Origin: Impatiens glandulifera
Taxonomy: Eukaryota; Streptophyta; Magnoliopsida; Ericales; Balsaminaceae
Length of the DNA: 64,000 nucleotides
NCBI RefSeq assembly: GCF_907164915.1
Contig: NC_061864.1
Coordinates: 20,620,484 to 20,684,483 of the forward strand
Reading direction: 5' to 3'
Shown here: positions 46,909-59,600 of the stretch, one piece after another
Layout of the letters: the number at the start of each line of letters is the position of its first letter
How positions within the stretch are numbered: the first letter of the stretch is position 1
Program-made: the position numbers and the translations under genes
Notes under the pieces: generated by a model
Database searches by the model: none
Told to the model about the DNA's origin: nothing
What the model saw: only the letters and a program-made list of their open reading frames with translations

Positions 46909-48299
46909 TAGAAGGAGATTCAGAGAAAAAAGAGATGGGGACTGATGCAATTACAGTGTAGGATTCCGTGATGCTCTGTTTAAGTGGAAGAGATGTAAAA
47001 CTTCCATGTGGGTTTCCTTTTGTTTGTTATCAATCGCAGAGAAATACACGGACACGGAGAGAAGAAGAAGAAGAAGAAAGATTAGTTTTTTTTTATGATC
47101 ATTATTATTATTATTATTTTGTCTTTTATCATCTCGTGATAGTATTCTAATCTTACCTCCACAGAAAACATATGGCCAAAACAGATATTTTTTTTTACTA
47201 ATTTTTAATTTTATTTCAATTTTAAATTAACAAAAATACAGCTCTAAATAACTACTATAATTATTTTATCTTTTCAAATAAATGATTTTCATACCCAAAA
47301 AATTCATCTTAATTGTTAATGTCAATTTTCCAAAATCTGTTTGATTAGTTATAAGATCGGTTTAATTATTTCAAGTAAATGTATGATACTAAAAATTTGA
47401 GCCTCTTACAAAAGGTGTATATATAGATAGGTAATTGAAATCTTTAATTTTTTATCATTTAAACTATAAACCGATATAGCAAAACTATTACAAATAAGTT
47501 GGGTTGTATTTATTTCGGTCAACAAAAAAATATTTTTTTTATCGATTTTACATACATTCTTAATCTAGAATGTTGAATGTGATGTTTAAATAAATAAATA
47601 AAAACCTATATATATAGTGTAAGACTTTTTTTTATATGCTCATAAGAATATGATTACTTAATCCAATTATAATAAAGAGTGGTACACCTAAGTGCTTAGA
47701 TTAACATTAAAACATGAATTATTACTAATATAAAAAGATTGTTCTTAATTTGTATAAATTGTGTATATGAATTTTGAAATTTGAGACATGTATAAAATTA
47801 TTTTGTTTCAAGTCTATAAACTAGTAAAAGTTTGTAAAGGGATCAACAATATTCAACTATTATTTAAGAAATGTAATTAATAATATTTAATTTCTTAATT
47901 TTTTTATTAATAAAATATTTATTTATTTTTGTCAAAAATAAAATAACTCCTGATATTTGAAATAAAATAAATTAAAAGCCAAATATATCGAATTTGATGA
48001 TATTGTATTATATAAACTAAACTTATTCATAAATATATATATAGATATATTTTAAAAAATAGATTTCAAATAAGAACAATTTTCTCCATCACGTGAGAAA
48101 TCTTATTAACAATATTTTAAGATTTAAAAATTTTAATCTAAAAAATAATGATATTAAAACTTTTAAATAGGGGTCGATCTTTTTTTCTTTAACTATTAAC
48201 TTATAAGCAAAACTAGATTAATCAGAGACTTTGACTATCTAAATATAATAATAAATAATATATATATACTTTATTTTTTTTATTACGGAGAATTAACGT
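46909..48299. other. PLA2 promoter region and AT-rich spacer
   Basis: Near the gene there are GAA-rich stretches (about 47058-47082) and a (TTA)n microsatellite (about 47100-47120). Beyond 47160 the DNA is AT-rich with no supported gene. No TATA box could be assigned. Confidence 0.4.
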
Positions 48300-49680
48300 T
48301 ACACTCACAACCATGTATAAAATAAATTGATAAACGATCGTATTTGACTCGAACAAATCGTGTTATGTCGTGTGACTCGTGTCTCAATCTTATGTGTATC
48401 GTGTCTTGACTCACTTAAAATATTATTATAAACATGCTCTTTTGTGTCGTGTTAACGAGTTTATTCGTATTGTGTTAACTCGTGTTTAAATTCGTGTTTT
48501 GTGATATTTTAACTAGAGTTGGTCATCTTTTTAACTCAATTCGTTTTCATGTGTGTCATGTAGTGTCTTTAACTCTTAACACACAATCATGTTAATTAAT
48601 TAATTATGCATTTATATATATTAAATTATATTGTTAGTAAAAATTATAAAATATGATTATTAATTTTTATATTTATTTTAATTTAAAAAACTTAAATTAA
48701 TTTAATAAGTTGAATGTGTTAAATATATTATTTAAAAAATTAGTTAATATATTAAATATGTAAATATATAAATTTTAATATATAGTTTCATAAATAATAA
48801 TTTGAATATGAATTATTTAAAATGGGTTTTAAAATTTATAAATAATTAGTTAAATAAAATTAGTTAATAATTTATCAAATTAAATAATTTATTAATTGAA
48901 TGAGAACGTGGTAATTTAAAAATGTTAATGTGAAGGTGGGTAGTTTAGAGAAGGTAACGGGGAAGGTGGTTAGAAGTTTAATGAATTTGTAGCTGACATA
49001 ATTATAAATATATATTATTATATTATAATTTAATGGGAAAGTGGGGAAAGTGGGTAAAAAATATAAATATATATTATTAAATTATTATCATATATTTATT
49101 ATTTAATGTATTAATAATAATTTAAATTTTAAAATAATTTAAAATTTTAAAAATAAATAAATTAAAAGTAATATCAGTAAGAATTGTTAGGAGATTGGTA
49201 TTTTTATTCATATAATTTATTTTTTTATATTTTAATTTTATTTTAATTTATATTATTTAAGTTAATATTTTATTTTAGTATTTTAATTTAGTATGTTCAG
49301 TTATAATTATATATATTACATTTATAAAATTAAATAATTTATTAATTGGATAAGAATGTAAATAGATTTAGAAAATAATAATTTAAAGTTGAGTAGCTTA
49401 AGTTATGTGATTACTTGTGTTTATGTTGTTTCATGTGTATACTCGACTACTCGTACTTGTGTCGTATCTTTACTCGTGTCGTGTCTATACTCTTGTCGTG
49501 TTCGTATCGACTCGTGACCGTATTACGATTGTATAAATTCATAATCATGTCGTGATTGTGTCGTCTCGTACTTGTGTCGTGTCTAACCCACAGTTCGAGT
49601 GAGATAATATTGTATTGTGTCGTTCCGTACTAATATCGTATTAGTTTGTATTGATCGAACTCGTTGTCCATCTATAATTA
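48300..49680. mobile_element. Candidate non-autonomous DNA element with TCGTGT-type subterminal repeats
   Basis: Both ends are dense in degenerate CGTGTCGTG / ACTCGTGT / GTGTTAACTCG motifs (48340-48600 and 49400-49660), while the centre (48600-49390) is extremely AT-rich and motif-free. Many motif copies near each end with a bare centre is the look of hAT-like elements with subterminal transposase sites. Exact ends and target duplication were not found; TAGAGTTGGTCAT (about 48514) and the complement of the right end (TAGATGGACAACG) are possible termini. Confidence 0.45.
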
Positions 49681-50327
49681 AATTTAAAAATTTGTATACA
49701 TGCTGATTAATTTATTTTTTTAGTTTAAAAAATTAGTAATACAATACAACCCTATTACAACTTAAAAAGTTTTTAATAAAATTTAAACTCTTAATTTTTA
49801 ATCTATTAGACACTACTTTAATTACTAAAAACACCTAAAAATAATATGTAATTAGTTATATTATAATAGAAAATACTAACTACTAAATAAAATAATAACT
49901 GTATATTAGACCAGTTAAAATTATAAAAAAAAATACCCAATTACCATATTGACTCGTATTCGGAGTGTTTTTACTCTATGGGGTTCGAACTTTGATTTGA
50001 GTCAGATGGGGTTTTAATTATCAAAATTTTAGTCATTTGAGATTTTTTTTAACTAATAAACGGTGTTTACTCCGTTTATTTTATTTGACGTGTAATTTTT
50101 TTTCAAATGATGTCACTTGGCATTTTTTTTGTAAAGAAGGGTTAAAAATAAATAAATAAATTGCAATCATCTCTTTTTTATCTCCTCTCCTGGTCAATTC
50201 AATTCGATGCTAGCAGTACAGGCACTATCTGTATCTCACTCATGAAGTGACACCTATACATAAAAGTTGAGTGTCACCTCTCTTATTTTGTTAATGTTTT
50301 TGTCTTGGTACATGTGACGTTTTTTTA
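49681..50327. other. AT-rich spacer, no gene seen
   Basis: No recognised feature; the short stretch 50190-50310 is less AT-rich. Confidence 0.4.
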
Positions 50328-50789
50328 ATGGATAAATGTAATCCATGTACTGATAACATCGAACTAACCCTCCTCACCTCGTATTTGTTTCCAGATTCTA
50401 AAAAAAAATTATGTATGAAGATGTGCAACTTTCAAGACGACAATACAAGAAGAAACATAACCAGGGGCGAGAGGCCTTTGTTTCCCTTTACCCCTAAATT
50501 CCTAGACGAGAAAATGATGGCAAACCGAAATCTTCTAATCGACCGAGCTTATCGGCCATGTGTAGAATCTTATGAGTCAAGACACATTAAGAAATGTCTT
50601 GTGATCAGTCTAGATCTCGGCCAACCGGAATCGGCTCCTCCGATTGTCGATTATTGCAACATTGAGGTGGGTTATTCTACATTGTTCCAAGCAGGATGGA
50701 AACTGACTTTGCATCAATTTTGCAAGTTCTATTTCAGATGTTTGCTTATAGGCTCATCGACAAAGACTGCCAATTTGAATAAATTATGA
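50328..50789 (+). other. Unidentified 153-codon open frame
   Basis: An ATG-started frame in a less AT-rich island. The translation is basic to neutral with scattered cysteines and no signal peptide, membrane segment or domain I can name. Blocks such as ESAPPIVDYCNIEVGYS and FQAGWKLTLHQFCKFYF look protein-like. It could be a remnant of a transposable-element protein or an unannotated small gene. Chance is also possible, though a frame of this length is rare in this AT-rich setting. Confidence 0.25.
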
Positions 50790-51744
50790 GATTTAGCTAG
50801 AGATGGACAGTCGAGCTGGGGACCTTCTTCAATGGATGAAGAAACAATGATGGTGTGGGTGAAGATTCATTCTTCAAAGCTATTATTTTAGGTCAGTCTC
50901 AGAGAGTGCAACCACTAAGATCTTGTGGAAATTGAAAGCAACACTAATCAAAGGTAATACAACACTAATCAGATTTTTCTCTTTCTCTCTAAAATTCTTT
51001 CCACCAATCATTTCTCATTTTAAAATTAATTTTGTGTGTTTGAAAAATATTTAAGAGAAATGTAAATTACTTTTTTTTTATAAAAATAAAGTCATTTATA
51101 CAATTTATTTTGTTAGTTATTATAGATTGATTTAAAAATTTTACTTCAAGTTTGTCATACATTTTTTAAAAACTAACCATCAATCACATCACCCGCTCAA
51201 ATTAAAGTTCAAACTCAATGATTAAAATGACCAAAGTTCTAGTCTCATATGCTAATACAACACTAATCAGAATTTTCTCTTCTCTTATGTTGAAGTTAGG
51301 TCACATCTACTCTCCAATTATTTAAACCAGTCAGTGGTTTCTAAATATTTAACTGGATTTTTACTGTTTTCAAACAACATCATCAAAAAAAAAATTAGAA
51401 AACAATATAATAGAGAAACATTTACTGAAAAAAAAGAGAAATGTATATTAACTTGCATGTTGCATGTTGCAAGTTGCAACTAAGTATGTTTTTGATTCAT
51501 ATGTAATTACAATTATTTTAACTATTCACATGTAATTTCAATTATTTTAACTATGAATTTTATTGTAAACATATTTTATTTTTACTTAAAATATTTTGAG
51601 ATGGGAATTCATAACTTTAAAAAAACAATACTGGTGTCATTTGTTAAAAAAAAAAAACTTTTTTTAATATTTACGTTGATATAAAATATTTTTATAAACA
51701 TAAATTATATAGGTAAAGAAATGTTCAAATTTAATCAACACAAC
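50790..51744. other. AT-rich spacer
   Basis: No gene. A short direct repeat (AATACAACACTAATCAGA plus TTTTCTCTT) occurs at about 50957 and 51254. Confidence 0.4.
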
Positions 51745-52545
51745 TGGGATGTTAACGAGTACCCAATGGTCATGTTTGGGTATTTTAAATTGGGGTCGGG
51801 TACGAGGAAATGAGGAAGGTATCCGATCAGATACGGGATCGAGGATGGAGAGTGTGCAAAACTCAAATCCGATACCCGACTATATTAATATTAATATATA
51901 TTTATGTTTTTGTTAGGTATTAATGTGACATTTCACATTTTTATCGTTATCTTCTTCATAATAATTACATAATTTATTTTGCTCTTAAACATACTTAACT
52001 TTTTCCTACACTTGTTTTTTTATTATAAAAAACTTATTTATCTTTAATCACTTTTTTATTTTTATTTCTTCGTTTTCAATTATTAAAATAAAATTCTCTC
52101 TCACTTTTCATCTTCATCTATTAATATTTTTTAACATTAGTTTTCTCAATATTTTTTTATTCAATTATAATAATAATAATAATAAAAAAATTATTATGTT
52201 CTTCAAAGTCTCTAACATATTTATATGGATAAATAATGCTTCTATTTTTATAAGTCTCTAACATATTTATATGGATAAATAATGCTTCTATTTTTATATA
52301 TTTCGATGCTTCACATTTATTTATTGTTTAGTTATTTTTTAATATTTTTAAAATTCATTTTAGTAAAATATTAAATTTATATTTTAATCGGGTAATAAGA
52401 TACCTGTCGGAAATCGAGTACCCGACGAATCTAGAATAAAAAAAATTAAAGATACATATCGAGTTCAGGATCAAAATCGAATAGTGAAATAAAAATCGTG
52501 TACCAAATGAGTAATTCGGTATTTGAGTATAACATTTTAATCCTT
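51745..52545. mobile_element. Candidate non-autonomous hAT-like element with GGGTA/TACCCGA motifs
   Basis: The left part (51745-51885) and right part (52385-52520) carry degenerate inverted motifs (GAGTACCCAAT, GGGTCGGGTACGAGG, GGTATCCGATC, GATACCCGAC on the left; ATCGGGTAATAAGATACC, CGAGTACCCGACG on the right) around AT-rich DNA. Such motifs are common in plant hAT-type non-autonomous elements. The centre contains the 46-bp tandem duplication. Boundaries are approximate. Confidence 0.45.
52207..52298. repeat. 46-bp tandem duplication
   Basis: AGTCTCTAACATATTTATAT begins at 52207 and again at 52253, followed each time by GGATAAATAATGCTTC. The two copies look identical. Confidence 0.9.
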
Positions 52546-52724
52546 AACTACATCCATCCAAAATTCAAACTTATAATGGTCTTATCCTTTCATCTCATGT
52601 TGATACTTATTTATCACTTTGTTATAATTTTTGAATTTAATTTATTAACAATAATGATTATCTATTTCTTATTTATTTGAAATAAGATAAAATGGATTTT
52701 CAAAATGAAGCATTATCAATATAT

Positions 52725-54540
52725 CAAAAAATACAAAAAAAATCTTGTTATTAAATTTATACAAAAATAAATATTTAATACTTTTTAGTTTAATTATTTT
52801 TTTAGTTTTAAAACAAAAAAAAATTAAAAGACATACAAATAATTGTTTATAATAAATAATAAATGTCAAATATAATATCTTACTTAAATACTAGAAAATT
52901 AAAATAATATAAAAAACAAAATGTTTTAAACATAATTTCTATAAACTTAAAAAATATTAAATATTTATTTTTGTTTTTAACGATAAATTTATTTTTTTTA
53001 AATTATTATTATAAAATTATTTTACTACCGTTAAAAAGAATATTAAAATTAAATTATACGAAAAATTAAATAAAAATAATATATTTGTAGAATTAAGTTA
53101 TTATTAAAATTAAAAAAATTATATATAATTTAATATAAAATATAAAAAAAAATATTTTCAATAAAAATTTCAAATTTTTTAATAATTAAATTTATTTTAT
53201 ATAACATATAAAAATTTGAAAATATAAAATTAATTTAATATTTTTATTTTTAAATAAAATTTTAAAAGTATTAGTGAATAAAAAAACTACTATCCTACAT
53301 ATAATTAAATTATAAATCTAATTTAATTTTAATATATATTAGATATTTTATTTTATTTATTTTAAAATAGAAATATATATAAATAAAATTATATATTAAA
53401 AATAATAATAATAATAATTAATTATAAAATAATAAATGGTATTAAATTTATACCAAAAAAATAGTTTTTAAATTAAATAATTATTTTAATTTTAAAACCG
53501 AAAAAAAAATTAAAAGATATATATAAAAAAAAATTATAAAAAATAACAAGTATCTAATATAATATATTTACTTAAAAATTAAAAAATATAAAAAATGTAA
53601 AAAATATTTTTTTTGTTTAATATTATATAACTTTTATAAACTTAAAAATAATAAATATTTATTTTTTTTCTTTAACAATAATTTTGTTTATATAACATTA
53701 TTATTATTATTATTAAATTATTTTATTACAGTTATATAAAAAAATATTAAAATTAAATTATAAGAAAAAGTATATAGTTTATATAACATTATAATTTTTT
53801 TTTAAATAAAATTTAAAAGTATTAGAAAATAAATTACAATACTATTTATAATTAAATTATAAATATAAGATATCAAATTTTCTTTGATATCAATTAACAA
53901 ATTGATTTCTTCAAAGAGATTGTTATTAGATTTTTTTTTTAATTTTTTTTTTTAAATATATATTTTTTAAAAAATGAGTATTTCATTCACCACTATTTAT
54001 TAATAAATATTTTAAGATTTTAATTAAATTTTGATTAGATTTAATTTTAATATATATATATATAATTTATTAATTATAAATATAAGTATTTATTTATATC
54101 TAATATTTATATTTTGAATTTTAACTTATCAAAATTAATTTTTATTTTATATATTGAAAAAATAATTTATAAATTAATGATAAAATTAATTTTATATTTA
54201 ATAAATATTAATTATATTAAAAAAAATACAAAACTCTTAATAGTAAATTATGCAAAAATAAATATTTAATATTTTTTAAGTTTAATTAATTTTTTAATTT
54301 TAAAACAAAAAATTTAAAGTGTCTAATATAATATATTAACTTAAATATTAAATACTATAAAAACAAAATGTAATTTTTTTTTATTATATAACATAACTTC
54401 TATAAACTTACAAAAATATGAAATATTTATTTTTCTTTTTAACAATAGATTTATTTATTTTAATTATTATTAGTATAAATTATTTTATTACATTAATATA
54501 AAAAATAAATAAAGAAAGAAAATTACATTATATATATATA
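52725..54540. repeat. Three-copy AT-rich higher-order repeat
   Basis: Degenerate copies begin at about 52725, 53435 and 54220. Each shows the same ordered blocks: AAATTTATAC(A/C)AAAA, TTTTAAAAC(A/C)(A/G)AAAAA, AAAAGA or AAAGTG, TCTAATATAATAT, CTTCTATAAACTTA, AATATTTATTTTT, TTAACAATA, ATTATTTTATTAC. Copies 1 and 2 also share the later block AAGTATTAG...ATAATTAAATTATAAAT (53260-53320 and 53815-53870). There is no coding potential. A+T is extreme. Confidence 0.65.
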
Positions 54541-56665
54541 TAATTATTTAAAAAAAATTATATTTTTTTTAAATTATCTGAATAAAAATATAAAAAATAA
54601 TGATAGAATAAAATAAATTATAAATATTTATATATGATTGAAAAATATATTTGATTAAATTTGATAAATATTATATTAGTTATAAGTTATAAATATAATA
54701 GAATAACAGATATTTTTTATAAATTTAAATTAAAATAAGAATAAATTTGAGTTAAATAATAAAATAAATATATTAATAGTATATTTATATTTAAATTTAA
54801 ATATTTTTTTAATTATAATCTATATATTATAATTAAATTAATAAAAAATATTTAAAATAACAAAATAAAATATTAGCATTTTAATACCAATAATAAATTA
54901 TCTTTAAATAATAAGTTAAGCTATTTAATTATAAAATAAAATATTTATTATATAATTATTTAAAATTTTTAAATAAATTTATTTTAAAATTTTATATTAA
55001 TATTATTGTTTGATATAATGTTAGTTTTAATTTCCTTTTATTATCTAAAACACTAATTAATTTAAATTATTATTTTAAATACTAATTATTTTATAAAATA
55101 ATATAATGTTTTTATAAAAAAAATATTATATATTGATTAAAATCTTCAAAATAATATATATATATTTATTTTATTTTATAAATTAAATATATTACTTATT
55201 ATAGATAATTTTATATTTAATCTATTATTTACAACTTATTTAAAAAAAACTATACCAATTTTAATAAAATAAGTTATTAATTATAATATTTTTATTTCCA
55301 AATTAACTATCATAATTATTATTATAATGTAAAGTATTTATAATAAAATATGTAATATGTAACTTTAAATAAAATTAAAAGATTAATATATATTTTTTTA
55401 AATATATATAATATTCCATATAATTATTATAATTTAATTTAATATTAATGAGATTACCAATGATTAAGTATTATAATATATATTAAATATATATTCTTAT
55501 AATATAAAGTTCTATTTATATTCAAATTATATTATATTAGTTTTTAACATATACAAACATGTAAAGAGGATAAGTGATAAAAATGTGTTGTTTGTTTGTT
55601 TACATGATTATAAAATTATTACATACCTTAACAGTATATATAATCACTTTTACCAAAAAAAAAAGTAAAAAACAAATTATTTGAAAAATAATTTTAATGA
55701 AAGAAGTTAAGTCTTCAATTATTGATAGATTACTCATTTTGAATACAGCTGTGAATCCGTGAATTACAAATGGGGTCCACTCTAAATGATGTAGCCTTTG
55801 AGCCAACCTTTTATTTTGGGCAATATTAAGTTGGAACCGACAGTTGAGGTTGATGTATGCCCAAATGCAAATGCTTAAGATTTACTACTGCCTAGTTTGA
55901 TTCTCAAAAACACAACAATTGAACTATTCAGCTGACAACTGAAAACAACCAAAAACTGTAGCAGTTTTAAAAGGATTTGAGCAAAGTTTTTTGAGTCAAA
56001 CTTTAAAATGGTAAATTATTTTCTTCATCAATTTAAATAATAGTTTGTAGCAAAAAAATAATAATTATAAGTTAATACATGCCTTTTCCTTTTGTCATAC
56101 ATATATACATGTATATATTATTAGATGGTCAAGAATAATGAATTTATTATTAAGCCACAAAAAACAAATCATTTTTAAATAAACAAATAAGTTTAATTAT
56201 TCTATCTCAAATAAGACTAGAATTACAATTTTTTAATGAACCAAAGATTCATGGAGAAGAAAAGGAAAGATAAATATATATGTTAGCAAATAATGAAGGT
56301 GTGGACATACATACTACCACAATCCAAAATTAAGATATTGCTCTATCAGCCTATATGAGTTGCATATTTAAGATATTGCACAACTCCCATTAGTAGCAAT
56401 ATTATTAGAAACTACAAATTTCACATGGAAACAAGCTTATAATCCAGAAGGAAAACAAAATGTAAATGCAAAAAGGTTACTTTTATTTTAGTTTTATTTA
56501 TGCTCACACTTTATAGTTACACAAAAATATGGGGGAAAAAGATCAAATGAACTTTTTTCTATGAAATCACAAATGAATTTAATAGTAAAATAAACTTGAG
56601 AAATAAGAAAGGGAAAAAAGTTATAAAAATTAACCAAATGAATAAGGATGTGAAGACTCACAGAA
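54541..56665. other. Extremely AT-rich spacer
   Basis: Almost pure A/T to about 55560, then less skewed DNA up to the galacturonokinase 3' end. No gene was recognised. The last 150 bases are probably the galacturonokinase 3' UTR. Confidence 0.5.
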
Positions 56666-59600
56666 TCAAATTACCCGAGCACAGTCACCCGCGTCGCATA
56701 TGATAACTGCTTTCTCAGGGCTGATTTGACCAATCAATTCAGGTTGGGCCTTACGATATTCGGTCCTCACAAAAGATGCAGCTTGCTCTGCACGGGCTGC
56801 ATCTACAAATGCAATGCAGCAGCCTCTGAACCCCGCACCACTGAACCGACATCCATACACTCCTGGTGCTCTTAGGATAATCTCATACAGTTGTATCAAA
56901 GGTTCACATCCTGTATAAAAAACATTATTATTTATTTGCTTCGATTGGATGTTAGTAACAACTTCGATCCACTACTATATATTGGTGCATTTATCCATGT
57001 ATACAAAACTTAAAGGCAAGTAAATTGATTATTGATTTTCGGACATTGGCTTCATATGAAAACACCCTTAGCTTCTTTGTAAGGTTTTGAAACTGAACTT
57101 ATTCTTGCTTGATTTGGGTTATTTTCAAATAACCATCCATCTCCAACCTAGCATCAAGAGCTTGTTTGACTTAAAAAAAATAAAACCTTGTTTGATGAAA
57201 AAGTGGATTATTTGGATTAAATGACAAAAAAAAATGGGTAACAAGACATTAGAGGTATAAGTATATAAAAAAAAAATTTAAATAGAGGGTAATTTGATAT
57301 TTGGCAAGTGATTTGAGCTATGAATAAATTGCTGATGGGATATTGGGTTATTTGGAATTAATCCTAAATAACCCACATCAAACAAGGCCTTGGATTAAAT
57401 CCATATAATCCTTAATCAAACCAGGCCCAAATCTACCATCAAATCATTCAACCAAAATATCCTCCATTTTTTTTACAACTATTTATTCCATAAACTTACA
57501 GAAACATAAGTGTTTCCAGATAGGCCCACTATCAAGATGGTAAATTGGGGAAGGGATGCGTCCCACAAAAAATTCGAGCATCCGAGGAAAATGAAAAAAT
57601 ACCAGAAGAAGAAAGGAAAGTGGATGTAAAGATTTTGAAGTCAAAGTTTGGAGCATTACCACATTCATATTTTTGGATTGAACTAAGACCAGAAGCTGAA
57701 ATGAGTTTCCCAAATTCCTCTAGTTTACCAGAAGCCCATGCTTCAAGTCCTTCATTAATCAAAATATTAACCAATATTGGTGTCAAAATAATTAGGGAAG
57801 AAAAACACACATGAAGTTCAGAATAGTACCTTTTTTTACCCGAACTTCTTCTGAAAAGTAGTGTTCAGCCCTCTTAGCTAAAGTGGGATCAAGTTTGCAC
57901 TGCAACAATTAGTTTATGGCACATAAATTTATTAATATAAACTTTTAACTTTTCAAAAACAAAACAATATATTAAAATCATTTCAAGCCTAATATTTACA
58001 TTATAAGAATTAAGATCTCTAACAACATTTATTTTGCATATTCTATTAAAAAAAGTTCATTTTGTTCTCTAACTTGTATCAAAAGCTTGTTTGCTTCCTG
58101 AACTTGTAGAAGTGGTTCAAATTAATTCCTGTTGTCATTTATTGGTTAACTATTTTAATGCATTGAGATGATTTTAGAGAAATGTATATTTAAGTCAAGA
58201 CTCGTGACTAAGGAGATGCAAAAATTGTATATAGATGAATTAAAACTTAATGGAAGTAACAAAAAACTGTTGACGGGACATAATTTGAGTAGTATTAAAA
58301 AATTTAGGAAGCAAAATGACTGCACGTTGAGAAAGCAAAACGAGCTTTTGATGCAAATTGAGGAAGCAAAATGAACTTCTATCCCTCTATTAATGTTTAC
58401 AGAGAATTATAACATGACAACATGCAACACATACGCTAAGACTAGTGTGTTATAAAACGGAACCACAGAAAAATCCTTTGAAAGTGCCAGAGTTTGAGAG
58501 ATACCTTGTGTAATTCATAACTTTCTGGTTCAACTACATAAAAAAAGACCAAAGAGGAAAAGGAAGTTACATTCTAAACTACTTGAAATTGTATTAATAT
58601 GGGATTTACCATATAATACGAACTTAGGTACACAGTTCATCAACTAACCATTCGATAGGACATGCTCCATGACTTCATTCCCAGACGCACTGACAAAAAA
58701 CGAGTAGTAGATTAAATGGCTACACTATTTCCAAGGGCACCAAACAATGAAAATAAACTTTTGAAATGTAATAGCATAAAAAATAAATAGACAATAAAAT
58801 CCAGAATTTTTATTATTTTTACAGTATTGTTATAACCTCCATTTTTTGTGGTTTCCGGCCTAATGTATGATCCGTTCTCAAAGTTGGTGCTTGTATGTGT
58901 GTAACTGTAATCTTGGCAAATCTACTTTGATTACAAGATTTGATTTTAAAAAATAATAAATAGTCAATGAAATCCATCTAGGCACTGTCTCAAAGGGTTA
59001 GATGTTTGTCAATCAGAAACCTAAGAAACTATGAGAAACAGGGGATACTAATGAATAGAGATTTACCTAGTAAATTGATTATGTAACACCATCTATCACC
59101 CACCAGAATTTTGGTAGTTAGAGTTAGGATACAGTTTTTTGCTAATTGAAAATAAGAAGATTTTGATTAAGTAATAGCTGACCTATGAATATGTAACAGA
59201 TTTTGAAAATAACAAGATTTTTATTCACCGGAATATAATATGAACAAGTGAGATGGCAGTGAGCTGGCCCTGAGGTTGTAATTCCTCAGTTAGTTACAAG
59301 AGATATAATTCTCTACAACCAAGCCTAGAGTAACTCTATACATCTATTCATGACAAAATAATCAGTTGTCAACATTTAGCCATGATTAATTATTATAATA
59401 GTAGATAAAAATTAAGGAAAGTGAAATTGGGTGTTTTCTTTGACAAAAATTCTGGTCAAAACTTATCATCGCTGAAGAAAAAGATTTTCAAAATTACTTG
59501 CTGCAGGTTGTGGTCAAAAGAGATAGGATTTGATCCTATAAACTCAAAGTAAAAGATAGGATAAATTTTCATCTCTTATTTATTAACATTTAATATACAG

